From positions 1 through 64,000 of the forward strand of contig JAIQFO010000008.1 in NCBI GenBank assembly GCA_020073215.1: a stretch of DNA of 64,000 nt, read 5' to 3'. The translations under genes were made by a program, and so were the position numbers. The stretch is from Terriglobia bacterium (GTDB lineage: Bacteria > Acidobacteriota > Terriglobia > Terriglobales > Acidobacteriaceae). The number at the start of each line of letters is the position of its first letter. Positions within the stretch are counted from its first letter, which is position 1. Of this stretch, positions 15,587 to 26,284 are shown piece after piece. The notes under the pieces are model-generated. The model saw only the letters and a program-made list of their open reading frames with translations, was not told the origin of the DNA and did not search any database.

Positions 15587-15690
15587 GTCCTCGACGAGGA
15601 GCCGTCTGCCTCAGAATCGGTTTCCAGAGTGACCCGAAGATCAGTGACGCGATAGCAAGTACGCTTCTGAACCGCGCCGGAGCGACACAC

Positions 15691-17862
15691 TTACTTCGCA
15701 GCTACGCCCGGGTCGGGTACCCCCAGCGGCAGCGTGATCGTGAACACCGCGCCTCCGTCTGGAGCCGTAGCGGCTTCGATGTTGCCGCCGTGTTCGCGCA
15801 GTACCGTCTTACAGATGCTCAGGCCCAAGCCGGTGCCGCGGCCGGGGCGCTTGGTAGTGAAGAACGGGTCGAAGATGTGCGCCAGGTTTTCGGGCGAGAT
15901 TCCTGGGCCATCATCCTGGAAGACGAGCCATACCGAGTCGGAATTGCGTCCGAGACGCACACGAATCGTGCCTTTTTCACGGGTTTCGCGGATGGCCTGC
16001 TCCGCATTCAGCAGAAGGTTTAAGAACACCTGCATCAACTGATTGGGATCGGCGACGATGGCGGGGATCGATGGTTCGGGCAGAAAGTCTACGGTGATGT
16101 TGCTCTTGCGCAGTGGATACGCCTGCATCTGCACGGTACGCTGCACCAGTTCATTCAGATTGACCTGGCTGTGTCCGGGAGCGGGCGGCCGGGCGAAGTA
16201 TTGCAAGTTTTGCACGATTTCAGCGGCACGCCGCGCCTGCTGGTGCAGAATCGTAACCTGCTTGCGCCCGGCTTCGGTTACACCGCCTTCCTGCAGCAGT
16301 TCCGCCATGCCCAGAATGCTGGTCAACGGATTGTTGAGTTCGTGGGCGAAGCCTCCGATCATCTGCCCCATGGCCGCGAGACGTTCGCTCTGAATAATCT
16401 GCTGCTCCAGCCGCTTCTCGGTGGTCACGTCGCGGACGGAGACGATCACGCCCGCAGGTTTGCCTTCAGCATCGAGGAGCGGACTCGCCATCCCCAGCAT
16501 GGTGCGCCAACTGCCGTCGCGGTGCTGGGAGCCATATTCGCAAGAGGTCAGCGCGCTTTGGCCCGTGGCGACGGTATGGTAGAGTTTGGCCAGTTCCGGT
16601 GACGTCCTCTCAGTATCCTCGACGTTCTTGCCCATGAGGTATTCCGGCCCGTACCCGAGGAGCTCGCCTATGCGCGCGCTCACGAACGTGTACTGTCCCT
16701 TCAGATCGAGCACCAGAATCAGATCGGGAAAGCTTTCGAGCAGATGCCGCCGGAATTCTTCCTGGCGGCGCAACTGCCGCTCCATGGCGCGCTTTTCGGT
16801 GACGTCCACCAGTGTGCCCTGGTAGCGGACAAGCCGCCCCGCTTCCATGACGCCGGTCGATGTATCCACGCAGACCGCGACTCCGCCATCTTTTCGTTTC
16901 AGCCGAATCTCGCGCGTGCGAGTGCGGCCGCTCTGGCTTCCCATGCGGCCCAGCACCGGCTCTCGGCTGGCATCGACGTTGAGTTGCTCGGGCGGCAGGT
17001 TCAATAAATCTTCTTTGCTGTCGTATCCCAGGATCGTGACCAGAGCCGGGTTGACCTCGAGCAGCTTGCCCTCGGCATTGCTGATGTACACGCCTTCCTG
17101 CAGAGATTCGAACAACTGGGTGAAACGCTGTTCTTTTTCTCGATGCCCGGTGATGTCTCGCGCCAACACGCTGGCGCCGGTCACTTCGTCTCCCTTGACG
17201 ATGGCGTTGACCACGCAGTCGTAGTACAGGCGGCGGGAGTCGTTCTTCAGCTGGACCTCGACCACGCCCGACCAACTGCGCTTTTCGAGAAACCGTGCCA
17301 GGGTCGCGGACGCCTCGGCATGGAGCGGCGCGCCCAGCAATTCCTCAAGTTTGCGACCCACCAGCTGGGGATAAGGGGCGCCGAGGATTTCTGCGGTTCG
17401 GCGGTTTACGGTGCGCAGGGTTCCATCGAGCGAGATCGCGAGGGCCACATCGTCCAGAGAATCAATCAGTTCCTTGAAGTTGCGCTGCGAGCGCATGATC
17501 AGTTGGCTTAACTGATCGAGTTGCTCTTCCGAAGGTGTGACTCCCGCCTGATTCTGAAAGCCCTTCAGAATCTGCTTGAGCTCCGAAACCTCGCGTTTGC
17601 GGCCGAAGGCATAGGTGGCAAACAAGATGGCAAGCAAAAAGAGTGCAACGGGAATGGTCCACAGCCGGTAAGGAAGGTCTTTGAGTTGTTCCCAGGACAG
17701 CGCCGCCACCGCCGTCGCCAACAAAACGAGCAGGCCAAGCGCCCATCGCCATAACTGGTTCTCTTCGCGTTCCAGCACGTTCGACGCCGGATCGGGGCGG
17801 TTGGAAGCGGGACCTTGGTCGGGCATTGGGGGCAACTCCGCTGGCGGAAAATGATTTGTCAC
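15691..17862 (-). CDS. PAS-domain sensor histidine kinase, NtrB-like
   Basis: The 723-residue product has two membrane helices (about residues 38-55 and 65-88), so it is anchored with almost no periplasmic part, then three PAS domains (about 130-240, 245-360 and 370-490). HisKA follows with the phospho-acceptor in GGFAHELNNPLTSILGMAEL (near residue 508) and a complete HATPase domain with NLLLNAEQAI, DDGPGISPENLAHIFDPFFT and GTGLGLSICKTVL. The arrangement is that of NtrB-like kinases that partner sigma-54 response regulators; no regulator gene adjoins it, so the partner is elsewhere or one of those at 23-28 kb. The ligand cannot be read from the sequence. Confidence 0.9.
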   Translation of the reverse strand: MTNHFPPAELPPMPDQGPASNRPDPASNVLEREENQLWRWALGLLVLLATAVAALSWEQLKDLPYRLWTIPVALFLLAILFATYAFGRKREVSELKQILKGFQNQAGVTPSEEQLDQLSQLIMRSQRNFKELIDSLDDVALAISLDGTLRTVNRRTAEILGAPYPQLVGRKLEELLGAPLHAEASATLARFLEKRSWSGVVEVQLKNDSRRLYYDCVVNAIVKGDEVTGASVLARDITGHREKEQRFTQLFESLQEGVYISNAEGKLLEVNPALVTILGYDSKEDLLNLPPEQLNVDASREPVLGRMGSQSGRTRTREIRLKRKDGGVAVCVDTSTGVMEAGRLVRYQGTLVDVTEKRAMERQLRRQEEFRRHLLESFPDLILVLDLKGQYTFVSARIGELLGYGPEYLMGKNVEDTERTSPELAKLYHTVATGQSALTSCEYGSQHRDGSWRTMLGMASPLLDAEGKPAGVIVSVRDVTTEKRLEQQIIQSERLAAMGQMIGGFAHELNNPLTSILGMAELLQEGGVTEAGRKQVTILHQQARRAAEIVQNLQYFARPPAPGHSQVNLNELVQRTVQMQAYPLRKSNITVDFLPEPSIPAIVADPNQLMQVFLNLLLNAEQAIRETREKGTIRVRLGRNSDSVWLVFQDDGPGISPENLAHIFDPFFTTKRPGRGTGLGLSICKTVLREHGGNIEAATAPDGGAVFTITLPLGVPDPGVAAK

Positions 17863-17942
17863 TAACGGCCGGTGGTTTCCGCCAGATTGCCCCTAGCGTA
17901 GCACCGAAAGCAGCGTTCAGACGAGAAGGTTCGATTACGTTC

Positions 17943-17971
17943 CATCACGGTAACGAGGTGATGACCATCAC
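17943..17971. promoter_or_regulatory. candidate operator with three CATCAC half-sites
   Basis: CATCAC (17943-17948), GTGATG (17958-17963) and CATCAC (17966-17971) form two back-to-back inverted pairs in the 194-bp gap between the divergent kinase and yifB genes. Position and symmetry suggest a protein-binding site; nothing identifies the binding protein. Confidence 0.35.
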
Positions 17972-18056
17972 AGCGCCTTCAGCATCGCACCGGCTATGAT
18001 GCCAACAGGAATCTCCCATTCTCGCTGTCCCCTTCGTGTGCCCACTGGTGTTCCCT

Positions 18057-19604
18057 ATGCTCTATAAGACCCTGAGTGCCGCCGTGTACGGCATTGACGC
18101 CAACATTATCGAAGTGGAAGTGGATGTCTCCGGCATCAAGATGCAGGAAGACCACTTTCATACGGTCGGCTTGCCCGATGCCGCCGTCCGCGAAAGCCGC
18201 GACCGGGTGCGCTCGGCGCTGAAGAACTGCGGCTACGATATTCCTCCCACCCAGATCACCATCAATCTGGCGCCGGCCGACATTCGCAAAGAAGGGTCGG
18301 GCTTCGACCTGCCTATGGCGCTGGGCATCCTCGGCGCCTACGGCGGTTTGAATAAGAAGGAGGTCCCCGACGCGCTGTTTGTCGGCGAGCTCTCCCTCGA
18401 CGGAAGAGTGCGCGCAGTGCGCGGCGCTTTGCCGATCGCGATTGAGGCGCGTCGCACCAACGTGAAACGGCTGGTTGTGCCCGAAGTCAACGCCCGCGAA
18501 GCGGCCATGGTCGAGGGAGTCGAGGTCTACCCCGTCAAATCGCTGCTCGACGTGATTCATTACATCAATTCCGGAAACGGCATATCCCGGCTCCAAGTGG
18601 ACACTGGGCAGTTGCTCAGCCAGGCGCAGCAATTCCATGTGGACTTCAAAGACGTGCGCGGCCAGCAAACCGCCAAACGCGCGCTGGAAGTTGCCTGTGC
18701 CGGCGGCCACAATATTCTGATGATCGGGCCTCCAGGTTCGGGAAAAACCATGCTGGCAAAACGTATGCCGACCATCCTGCCGCCCTTTACCTTCGAAGAA
18801 GCGCTCGAGACTACCAAGATTCACAGTGTCGCCGGCGTGCTCGATGCGCATGCTGGATTGGTCGGCGTGCGGCCGTTCCGCGCGCCGCACCACACCATTT
18901 CCGACGCGGGTTTGATCGGTGGCGGCGCGATTCCCCGGCCGGGTGAAGTTTCGCTGGCTCATAACGGAGTGCTGTTCCTCGACGAATTTCCTGAATTCCC
19001 GCGCAACGTCTTAGACGTTATGCGCCAGCCGCTCGAAGACGGTACGGTCTGTATCGCACGGGCGTCCATGTCGCTGACTTTTCCGGCGCGCTTCATGCTG
19101 GCCGCCGCTATGAACCCGTGTCCTTGCGGATTTCACAACGACCGCACCCGCGAATGCCACTGCACACCTCCGATGATTCAGCGCTACATTTCTAAAATCT
19201 CGGGGCCGCTGCTCGACCGCATCGATATCCACATTGACGTCCCGGCGGTGAACTACAAAGAATTGCGCAGTACGAAGGAGTCGGAAAGTTCGGCGAGTAT
19301 CCTGGAGCGCGTGATCCGCGCCCGGGATGTCCAGTTGCAGCGCTTTTCCTCTGGACGCGAAAAGGTCTATTGCAACGCCCAAATGCCGACGCAGCTGATT
19401 CGCAAATTCTGCGAACTCTCGGCCGACTGCGAGCGGTTGCTGGAACGCGCCATGGCTCAGCAGGGACTCAGCGCCCGCGCTCATGACCGCATCCTGAAAG
19501 TGGCGCGCACGATTGCCGACCTGGACGGCATTCCGCAGCTCGAACCAAAGCACATCGCCGAGGCAATTCAGTACAGAACGCTGGACCGTACGTACTGGGC
19601 GTGA
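18057..19604 (+). CDS. YifB/ComM-family Mg-chelatase-like AAA+ ATPase
   Basis: Member of the ComM/YifB family, hexameric helicases shown in Vibrio and others to drive branch migration during natural transformation. The 515-residue product starts at the ATG at 18057; a GTG 21 nt upstream is possible. Domains: N-terminal Lon-protease-like fold ([18 protein letters not shown]), the AAA+ core with Walker [16 protein letters not shown] and Walker [12 protein letters not shown], the Cys cluster [10 protein letters not shown] with ECHC, and the C-terminal Mg-chelatase domain. Length and motifs are complete. No other competence gene is nearby. Confidence 0.93.
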   Translation: MLYKTLSAAVYGIDANIIEVEVDVSGIKMQEDHFHTVGLPDAAVRESRDRVRSALKNCGYDIPPTQITINLAPADIRKEGSGFDLPMALGILGAYGGLNKKEVPDALFVGELSLDGRVRAVRGALPIAIEARRTNVKRLVVPEVNAREAAMVEGVEVYPVKSLLDVIHYINSGNGISRLQVDTGQLLSQAQQFHVDFKDVRGQQTAKRALEVACAGGHNILMIGPPGSGKTMLAKRMPTILPPFTFEEALETTKIHSVAGVLDAHAGLVGVRPFRAPHHTISDAGLIGGGAIPRPGEVSLAHNGVLFLDEFPEFPRNVLDVMRQPLEDGTVCIARASMSLTFPARFMLAAAMNPCPCGFHNDRTRECHCTPPMIQRYISKISGPLLDRIDIHIDVPAVNYKELRSTKESESSASILERVIRARDVQLQRFSSGREKVYCNAQMPTQLIRKFCELSADCERLLERAMAQQGLSARAHDRILKVARTIADLDGIPQLEPKHIAEAIQYRTLDRTYWA

Positions 19605-19770
19605 GGGAATGCGTTGGAGAGAGGCGCCATCAGCGCCGACAGTCCCTCGGAGTAGCCCGTCATCCAGGTGCAACCGCGAGGATTGACCGCGACGGTGAGG
19701 CCGTGTCATGCCGAGGTCACGGAGTCGCCAGGTCTTTCCGCGGACGGCTATGCAACCTCCGGGGCGTGGT

Positions 19771-22593
19771 CTATTTGAAGCCGCTGAACATGACCACGTC
19801 AGTGTCGTTGTAGCGCGCGCGGGTTATGGCGAACTTCTTGCCATCCCGTGACCATGCATAAGCGGGCACAAGACCGGGCTCAGAGTCGAAGTGGGTCAAC
19901 TGCACCGGTGTGCCTCCGCCCAGCGGCAACATGTACACGTTCTGCACGCTCCCAGTGGTGTTGTGCACGTAAGTGAGTGCATGACCATCCGGCGTCCACC
20001 CCAGTTGTTCCCAGTCATAAGCCGCAGGTAGCTGGATCTCCTTCACAATGGCGCAGTCTTCCAACCTTTGCAGCACGATCTTCGACCTTGCACTGCCTCC
20101 CTGTCCTACGGTCTTGCCATAAGCGATCAACTTACCGTCTGGAGAAACTGGCGGAGAGAACTGGGTTCCATGAGCCAGTTCCTCAGGCGTACCGCCATCG
20201 ACGGAAACCTTTAAAACTCGGCCTATTCCATCCTTCCCTTGGTTGTCGTTGTACACCACCCACTTACCATCGGGCGTGCATGAACCCTTTTCCACGTCCC
20301 TCCCAAAAGTGAGTTGCTTCAACTCACCCGTCGCCACATTCAGTCGCCAGAGGTTGGGCGCATTGTCTTCCAAGACTCTGCCGACTACAACCATATCCCC
20401 CTCACCGCAAGCGTTGGTCTCAAAAACCAAATCATCACTTTCCAGCAGATGAACCCGGTTGCTGCCATCGGCGGCAGTCGCGTAGAGATGGAAGGCCGCA
20501 TCGCGCTGTAGAAGCTTACCGGAGGCGGTCCACGAAAGATCGTAGCCAGTCGCCTGTTCGGTCGAGATGGGAGTCAGCTTCCAATCAATCTTGTCATTCA
20601 GGACAGACGGAGGGTTGCCGACATATATGGTTGCCACCCGGCGCTCCTGGGTGGTCACAAAGGAATTACCGTCAGCGGTAACGCTAAGCGAGCGGTACAG
20701 ACTCAGGTCGTTGCTAATCTTGAAAGGATCGCCGCCGGCATAAGGTTGGAACCAGATCTGCCACCGCAGGCCCGTGGACTTTTCGCCCGCCACAAAGAGC
20801 AGCCCGGAGGCATCGGGTAGCCACCTAACTCCCGTGACCAGGGTTGAGAGGGGAAAGCTCTTGACCAACTTGCCTTCCGGCGTGAGCACAAGAATGGAAG
20901 TGATCTTGTTTTTCCCCGTGTCGAAAGCGCCCACTGCGATTAGATCACCCGCAGCCGACCAGGAGGGATCGGAGAGCAAACCCCCGTCGGCAAAATTGCG
21001 GCGAAAGATTACTTGCTCCCCGCTGCCGTCGGCATTCGCAATCAGAATCTGATCTTCGCCTTTGTCCACAACTGTTCGGCGGTACGCGATGCGTTTGCCC
21101 TCAGGCGAGAATGCCGCCGTGCTGGCCACGTCGGTCACGATCTGACGTGAGGCCCCGCCCAGGGACGGCACGCTATACAGGTTGATATTGTTAGGGTTGG
21201 CAGGGTCGGCATGCGTGTAGTACAGATAATTCCCGTCGGGCGTGAAAGTGGCGCCAGTGCCAAAGAGTCCGGTCTGCGGCGGCACGACTGTGACTTCACT
21301 ACCCGTGGCAACCTGCTTTACCCGCAAGCTGCGTTCTCCTTCCCGCCTCCCATACGCCACTAATCTGCCGTCGGGCGAAATGCTGGCAAAGCCTGCTGCC
21401 TGTCCGTGCTCCGTCAGCGGCCGCACGTCGATCTTGCGCGTATCGATGGCAGGATGACCCTTGCTCAACAGTTTGTATGCCCCGAACCCGGCCGCGACCG
21501 CCAGCGCCAAAACCAGGGCTGCAACTCCGATTAGCGTCCACAAGTGCCGCCGGGCTTCGCCGACGAGCACGGAACTGGACGACAAGCCCGCAGAAGAAGC
21601 CGCGGCGCCTTTAGGTGTGGAAGCGGGAACCCCGGCCTCAGCCATACCGGCAGAACCCGCGGATGTAGTCTCGGTGATTGCACGGCCCGATTCCGTCTCC
21701 CGCTTCAGCCGCTTCAGGTCAGCCCGCATCTCGGACGCATGTTGATAACGCAAATCGCGATCCTTCTCCAGCGCCTTGTGAATGATCCGCTCGAAATCAA
21801 CCGGCACTTCGGGATTGAGTCGCACCGGAGCGGTCGGGGCTTGGTGCAGGATCGCGTCCAGGATGTCGCCTGAACTTTCGCCACGAAACGGCATCGCGCC
21901 CGTCACCATCTCATAAAGCACGGCCCCAAATGAAAACAGGTCCGTGCGCGTGTCCAACTTCTTGCCGCGAACTTGTTCCGGCGACATATAAGCCACCGTG
22001 CCGAGCATCGCGCCCGGACTGGTCAGGTGCTCTTCGCGCAGCAAACTTTCTTGAATGGTTGCGGTCGCGCCCTCGTCAATTCGGCTGCTACGCAGGGTCA
22101 CCTTAGCCAATCCGAAGTCCAAGATCTTAGTGTGACCGCGCTTGGTCACGAAAAGGTTTGCGGGCTTGATGTCGCGGTGGACGATTCCCCCCTCATGCGC
22201 AGCATCGAGTGCATCCGCGATCTCGATGGCAAGTGACAGCGCCATCTCCATCTCCAGCGGTTGTCCCGCGACGCGGTGCTTCAGCGTCATTCCGTCCAGA
22301 AACTCCATAGCAATAAAGCTTTGTCCATGCTGGTCGTCAATTTCGTAGATGGTGCAGATGTTCGGATGATTCAGCGCAGAAGCGGCTTTAGCCTCCCGCT
22401 GGAAACGGCTGAGAGCTTGCTCATCGTTGGCCACGTCGTCCGGCAGGAACTTGAGGGCTACAAAGCGATCGAGTTTGACGTCCTCGGCCTTGTAGACGAT
22501 TCCCATCCCGCCACCGCCGAGTTTCTCGACGATGCGGTAGTGCGAGATGGTTTGGCCGATCACTAGGAGATGCCCCGCCCCGGGTTGATTCAT
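19771..22593 (-). CDS. membrane Ser/Thr protein kinase with TolB-like propeller
   Basis: Eukaryotic-type protein kinase of about 940 residues. The kinase domain (about 15-280) has the glycine loop [13 protein letters not shown], the Lys in VALKFLP, the catalytic [13 protein letters not shown], and the activation segment ending [13 protein letters not shown]. An Ala/Ser-rich linker leads to one membrane helix (about 360-385), and the outer part (about 400-940) is a series of WD40/TolB-like blades (repeated [30 protein letters not shown]). The propeller is thus likely periplasmic and the kinase cytosolic. Such fusions are abundant in acidobacteria; ligands are unknown. The start MNQPGAG (22593) is preferred over the upstream ATG at 22620. 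Confidence 0.92.
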   Translation of the reverse strand: MNQPGAGHLLVIGQTISHYRIVEKLGGGGMGIVYKAEDVKLDRFVALKFLPDDVANDEQALSRFQREAKAASALNHPNICTIYEIDDQHGQSFIAMEFLDGMTLKHRVAGQPLEMEMALSLAIEIADALDAAHEGGIVHRDIKPANLFVTKRGHTKILDFGLAKVTLRSSRIDEGATATIQESLLREEHLTSPGAMLGTVAYMSPEQVRGKKLDTRTDLFSFGAVLYEMVTGAMPFRGESSGDILDAILHQAPTAPVRLNPEVPVDFERIIHKALEKDRDLRYQHASEMRADLKRLKRETESGRAITETTSAGSAGMAEAGVPASTPKGAAASSAGLSSSSVLVGEARRHLWTLIGVAALVLALAVAAGFGAYKLLSKGHPAIDTRKIDVRPLTEHGQAAGFASISPDGRLVAYGRREGERSLRVKQVATGSEVTVVPPQTGLFGTGATFTPDGNYLYYTHADPANPNNINLYSVPSLGGASRQIVTDVASTAAFSPEGKRIAYRRTVVDKGEDQILIANADGSGEQVIFRRNFADGGLLSDPSWSAAGDLIAVGAFDTGKNKITSILVLTPEGKLVKSFPLSTLVTGVRWLPDASGLLFVAGEKSTGLRWQIWFQPYAGGDPFKISNDLSLYRSLSVTADGNSFVTTQERRVATIYVGNPPSVLNDKIDWKLTPISTEQATGYDLSWTASGKLLQRDAAFHLYATAADGSNRVHLLESDDLVFETNACGEGDMVVVGRVLEDNAPNLWRLNVATGELKQLTFGRDVEKGSCTPDGKWVVYNDNQGKDGIGRVLKVSVDGGTPEELAHGTQFSPPVSPDGKLIAYGKTVGQGGSARSKIVLQRLEDCAIVKEIQLPAAYDWEQLGWTPDGHALTYVHNTTGSVQNVYMLPLGGGTPVQLTHFDSEPGLVPAYAWSRDGKKFAITRARYNDTDVVMFSGFK

Positions 22594-22759
22594 CTTACGA
22601 ACGCGGCATCGGCCAGTCAACGAATGACGGCTCTGACGGTTGCGCCGAACCGGGAATCATTGCTGTGTGTACACGACTATCCGCGGATAGTTAGGAGAGA
22701 AACTCCTGGGTAGTCGGCTAATTGGAAGCGCTCCACGAAGGAGGTCGCGCCGCACATTC

Positions 22760-22765
22760 TATAAT
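22760..22765 (+). promoter_or_regulatory. TATAAT -10 element
   Basis: Perfect TATAAT ending 16 nt before the ATG at 22782. The predicted leader is about 10 nt and consists of the Shine-Dalgarno GGGAGGGTCC. Confidence 0.45.
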
Positions 22766-22781
22766 TCGGCGGGGAGGGTCC

Positions 22782-23195
22782 ATGCCAGGTTGGGGAACGG
22801 GCAGTTTCGAAAACGAGGACGCACAGAAATTTCTGGGCCAGCTGAAAGCGCTAGGAATCGACGATCTCAGGAAGATATTGGCCCGCGCCTCCGATCAGGA
22901 AGACTATCTCGAAGCGCCAGAGAGCAGCATCGCAGTGGCGGCCGCCGAAGTGGTTGCCGCGCTGGTTGCCGTTGCGAAAAGTGGGACGCCGTCACCCGCG
23001 GCACCGCGGGAAATCCTGGATTGGATCAGTAAGAACAACAAGGAGGGCGTTTCGCCCGGTTTGGTCGACGTCGCGGGCCGCGCGGTGGACAGGGTGCGAA
23101 CGAACTCTGAACTTAAAGACTTGTGGCTCGAGGCGGAGGGGCTTAACGAGTGGGGTGTGGCGCTCCGCGAATTAGAGGGGAGGCTCAAGGCCTGA
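22782..23195 (+). CDS. DUF4259 domain protein
   Basis: A 137-residue cytosolic protein with the N-terminal signature of DUF4259 (MPGWGTGSFENEDAQKFL). The rest is mostly helical with a DYLEAPESSIAVAAAEVVAAL segment typical of the family. No catalytic motif is known. The ATG at 22782 is preceded by GGGAGGG, and a TATAAT lies just upstream; the longer frame from 22722 is not supported. It is a single gene, divergent from the Ser/Thr kinase. Function unknown. Confidence 0.8.
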   Translation: MPGWGTGSFENEDAQKFLGQLKALGIDDLRKILARASDQEDYLEAPESSIAVAAAEVVAALVAVAKSGTPSPAAPREILDWISKNNKEGVSPGLVDVAGRAVDRVRTNSELKDLWLEAEGLNEWGVALRELEGRLKA

Positions 23196-23341
23196 AGGAC
23201 TTGGGGAAACTCGTGATGCACGCCTCGGCGTCCCGCAGCGGCTCAGCCGGTTTTGATTTCGCGGATCGACGGCGCGGCGGGAGCGCGACCCTTCAAGACA
23301 AAGTCAAAATCGGAGTTCTTCCGCAGCCTGTTCAAGCCGTT

Positions 23342-24436
23342 TCAGTCGGCTGCGGCTTCGCTGGTTGAGGGGTGACTGATGGCGCTGCCGCTGTCGTCAG
23401 CCTTCTCCGCTTGCCGCAGGCGCAGGGCGCGGTTCGAGGGCAGGCCGGCATCTCGGATCTTGTACAGCAAGGCGCGATAGCTGATGCCCAGCGTGCGGGC
23501 TGCCTGCTTGCGGTTCCAGTGGTGCTGTTGCAGCACCTTCAGGATGACTTTGCGCTCCAGTTCGTGGACGCACTGGCGCGTCAGTTTCTTCAGAGAAATC
23601 GGCCCGTCGAATGAGATGTCGGGATTGAAAAAGTCTGGCTCGCGTGCCACCAGGTCGTTGGTGATGACTTCTTCGTGACCCAAAATCACGTAGCGTTTGA
23701 CCAGGTTTTCCAGTTCCCGAATGTTTCCCGGCCAGTGATATTTCTGCAGCACCGCCAGCGCTTCGTTCGACAGAGGCCGTGCCCGGCAGTTGAACTTCTG
23801 GTTGTAGTATTCGAGGAAGTAGGCGCACAAATCTTCAATGTCGCCGCGGCGTTCGCGCAGCGCCGGCATGCGCAGGTTCACTACGTTGATGCGGTAGTAA
23901 AGATCCTGGCGGAAGGTTCCGGCTTCGATTTCCGATTCCAGGTGGCGGTTGGTCGCGCAAACCACGCGCACTTCAACCTTCTTGTCTTCCTGGGCGCCGA
24001 TGCGGCAGAACTGGCCATCCTGCAAGAGCTGCAAGAGCTTCGATTGCAAGGATGGGTCAAGCTCGGAAATTTCATCGAGAAACAAGGTGCCGCGGTGGGC
24101 CAGTTCCACCCGTCCCGGCTTGGAACCGAAGGCGCCCGTAAAGGCTCCTTTTTCATAGCCGAACAGCTCGCTTTCGAGCAGCGTTCCAGGAATCGCCGGG
24201 CAGTTGACCTTTACATAAGGTCCAGTCTTCCAAGGCGACAACCCATGGATGAGCCGGGCAATAATGTCTTTTCCCGTACCGCTCTCGCCGGTAATCAGGA
24301 CGGGAACGTTAGCGGCGGCCACTTTGGAGAGCCGCGAACGAACCGCCTGCATGACTTCAGAGTGGCCAAAGATGATGTCGTCAGGGGGAACTTCGCCCAG
24401 CGCTTGCGCCAGAGGACTTACCGAAAGTGTCGTCAT
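23342..24436 (-). CDS. sigma-54-dependent activator without receiver domain
   Basis: Bacterial enhancer-binding protein, 364 residues. The AAA+ domain begins almost at once (IIFGHSEVMQAVRSRL), with Walker A GESGTGKD, the sigma-54 contact loop GAFTGA (ESELFGYEKGAFTGAFG), Walker B GTLFLDEISEL and the arginine finger region. The C-terminus is a Fis-type helix-turn-helix (NRKQAARTLGISYRALLYKI). There is no N-terminal regulatory domain, so control would be by synthesis level or a partner protein. A PilZ-domain gene lies upstream on the same strand, 211 nt away. The Fis-like helix is almost identical to that of the activator at 26281-27705, so the two may share sites. Confidence 0.93.
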   Translation of the reverse strand: MTTLSVSPLAQALGEVPPDDIIFGHSEVMQAVRSRLSKVAAANVPVLITGESGTGKDIIARLIHGLSPWKTGPYVKVNCPAIPGTLLESELFGYEKGAFTGAFGSKPGRVELAHRGTLFLDEISELDPSLQSKLLQLLQDGQFCRIGAQEDKKVEVRVVCATNRHLESEIEAGTFRQDLYYRINVVNLRMPALRERRGDIEDLCAYFLEYYNQKFNCRARPLSNEALAVLQKYHWPGNIRELENLVKRYVILGHEEVITNDLVAREPDFFNPDISFDGPISLKKLTRQCVHELERKVILKVLQQHHWNRKQAARTLGISYRALLYKIRDAGLPSNRALRLRQAEKADDSGSAISHPSTSEAAAD

Positions 24437-24597
24437 AAGGCTGAATGCCCCTTGCGGTCGGTGTCACCCGCGTGCACTAAAAGTGCAACCCAAGCACCAA
24501 ACCGGGGAAGAGAACGGGATGCCTGGAAAGATTCCCGCTAAATACTCAACTTATGAATGGCTTGAAGGGATGATAACCGAGAACGAGTAACCTCGGG

Positions 24598-24617
24598 CAT
24601 GGCACCAAAGTGCCATG
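24598..24617. promoter_or_regulatory. perfect palindrome CATGGCAC-N4-GTGCCATG
   Basis: Eight-bp perfect arms with a 4-nt spacer (CAAA), in the gap between the PilZ gene and the sigma-54 activator gene. It could be a dimeric regulator site or a repeat remnant. TGGCAC recalls a -24 element but no -12 GC follows at the right distance. Confidence 0.35.
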
Positions 24618-24647
24618 GAGAGAGAGAGGTAGGAAGGGAAAAATAGT

Positions 24648-25076
24648 TCACACCACAGAACCCGCTCTTCTCAGTTGCTTACCGGAAAAAGCCGCTGCGT
24701 CGGTACTGAGGGGGCGAGCGAACTTCAGGCCAAGCAGGTGGTAATCATCGAGGTGCGCAACCCACACCGCCTTCGCTTGCATGATCCGCGAGGAGGTCTT
24801 CAAGCTGCTGGCAGGCCCGATGGGAGCGCTCGGAATCTCCAGGGAAACCAGACTCGATTTGGGCAAAGAACGCCGAACGACCACCAAAGCACCCCCGGCA
24901 GAGATGTTGATGGCCGTGGCAAACTCCAGGGAATCCTTGTCGTTTCGGTCACGAGTGCGGACAAACACCGGAATGGCGAGCTGCAACCTTGCCCATTTGC
25001 GCTCTTCCTTTTTCGGCGAGATGCGACGCACGTATCTTGACCGCCTTGAGAGGTAACAACCCCCCGGCAACCGCAT
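24648..25076 (-). CDS. PilZ-domain protein
   Basis: A 142-residue cytosolic protein, starting at the ATG at 25076 (a TTG at 25106 is also open). It carries the two PilZ binding motifs for cyclic di-GMP in degenerate form: ERKWARLQLAIPVFVR in place of RxxxR and NISAGGALV for the (D/N)xSxxG motif. The beta-barrel pattern runs to GLKFARPL. The first motif lacks the exact RxxxR spacing, so cyclic di-GMP binding is not certain. Its position upstream of a sigma-54 activator suggests a joint signalling role, which is inference. Confidence 0.8.
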   Translation of the reverse strand: MRLPGGCYLSRRSRYVRRISPKKEERKWARLQLAIPVFVRTRDRNDKDSLEFATAINISAGGALVVVRRSLPKSSLVSLEIPSAPIGPASSLKTSSRIMQAKAVWVAHLDDYHLLGLKFARPLSTDAAAFSGKQLRRAGSVV

Positions 25077-25252
25077 CTCAGTGGCCAAACCTCGCAGGGG
25101 CACCAAGGCGGTTTGGAATCGGCCGAAACCTCGCCACCGTCACGGGGATTACCCAAGTAATTGCGCAGCCATAAGATACTAGAATGACTTATGGTCACAT
25201 CAAAAGGGTGCAACGTTTTTCGCTTCCGTGCCGCGTTGGGGGCCTTTTCCAA

Positions 25253-25281
25253 TTGACAGTCGGAGACACCTGACATAGGAT
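25253..25281 (+). promoter_or_regulatory. sigma-70 type promoter of the kinase-regulator pair
   Basis: TTGACA (25253-25258), 17-bp spacer, TAGGAT (25276-25281). Transcription would start near 25288, giving a leader of about 67 nt before the histidine kinase ATG at 25355. Confidence 0.6.
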
Positions 25282-25354
25282 CGATTTACCCCCCAAGTTC
25301 TAAAGGTAGTAGGAGTTCCTCCCCGACAAATGGCATGAGCATAGTTGGTTCTCC

Positions 25355-26284
25355 ATGTCTTCGACGTTAGACAAGAGCCCGACGGCTGCCCTGGCAGGTA
25401 CTAGCCGGAACGATGGCTGGCCGTCCAATGCCGCAGCTCGGGCTTCCGCGCCCGGTTCGGCCGATGATAACGGACCCGATCTGGAACAATTGCGTGATCG
25501 TGTGCGCAAGACCGCGACCGCTTTGGCCTCCGCCGCCCATGACCTGAAGACGCCCTTGGCGATCATGAACGGCTACATCGAACTGCTGCAGAGTCAGAAA
25601 CTCGGACCGCTCAACGATCGCCAGCGCGAAGTCATTGGCGACATGTTTCTGAGTGGACAGCGATTGCAGCGCTTTATTCAGGACTTTCTGACCTTCAGCG
25701 TGCTCGAAACCGGCGAACTGCGCATGCAGTTCGTGGAAGGGGACATGAACGCCTGCCTCTCCGAAGTATGCCGGCTCTGGTCCGGCCGGTTTCAGGAGCG
25801 CGGCCTGGCACTATATTTCCTGGCAAACGACAAGCTGACGCCCTTTCCCTTCGATTCGCCTAAGATCCAGCGCGTGATCTCCAATCTGCTGGAGAACGCC
25901 AGCAAGTACACGCCCGAGGGCGGCACCGTCTGGCTGCACGCCGAACCCTACATGTGGGAGCGTCGCAGTGTAAGCCAATCCGCGGCCCATGGGGACCGGC
26001 GCCGTCAATCGACGAACGTGCCGAACGCGGTCAGAGTGAGCGTTTCCGACACCGGCCCCGGAATTCGGCCGGAGTTTCACCTGGAAATTTTTGATGATTT
26101 CTTTCGCCTGCCGGGCAGCGAATCGGTCGAGGGCATGGGTTTGGGACTTGCCATTTCCCGCCGGCTGCTTCAGGCTATGGGCGGCAAGATCTGGGTGGAG
26201 AGCGAACCGGGTGCAGGCGCAAAGTTTTCTTTTCTGATTCCCCTGAACCCAACGCCGATCACTCCGCCGCGAGGAACGAAATGA
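25355..26284 (+). CDS. soluble sensor histidine kinase
   Basis: A 309-residue cytosolic kinase without membrane helices or a recognisable sensor domain: about 50 residues of low-complexity N-terminus, HisKA with the acceptor in SAAHDLKTPLAIMNGYIELL (near residue 64), and a HATPase domain with NLLENASKYTPEGGTV, DTGPGIRPEFHLEIFDDFF and GMGLGLAISRRLL. The stop overlaps the ATG of the next gene (ATGA, 26281-26284), so the pair is translationally coupled and surely cognate. Input probably comes through another protein. The 77-residue DHp-like protein at 27983 lies just downstream. Confidence 0.92.
   Translation: MSSTLDKSPTAALAGTSRNDGWPSNAAARASAPGSADDNGPDLEQLRDRVRKTATALASAAHDLKTPLAIMNGYIELLQSQKLGPLNDRQREVIGDMFLSGQRLQRFIQDFLTFSVLETGELRMQFVEGDMNACLSEVCRLWSGRFQERGLALYFLANDKLTPFPFDSPKIQRVISNLLENASKYTPEGGTVWLHAEPYMWERRSVSQSAAHGDRRRQSTNVPNAVRVSVSDTGPGIRPEFHLEIFDDFFRLPGSESVEGMGLGLAISRRLLQAMGGKIWVESEPGAGAKFSFLIPLNPTPITPPRGTK

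Noticed and set aside
17920..17990. tRNA-like GGTTCGATTAC sequence
   Set aside because: No acceptor or anticodon stem can be formed around it.
24598..24617. Sigma-54 promoter at TGGCAC
   Set aside because: The -12 GC is not at the required distance; the sequence is better explained as a perfect palindrome.
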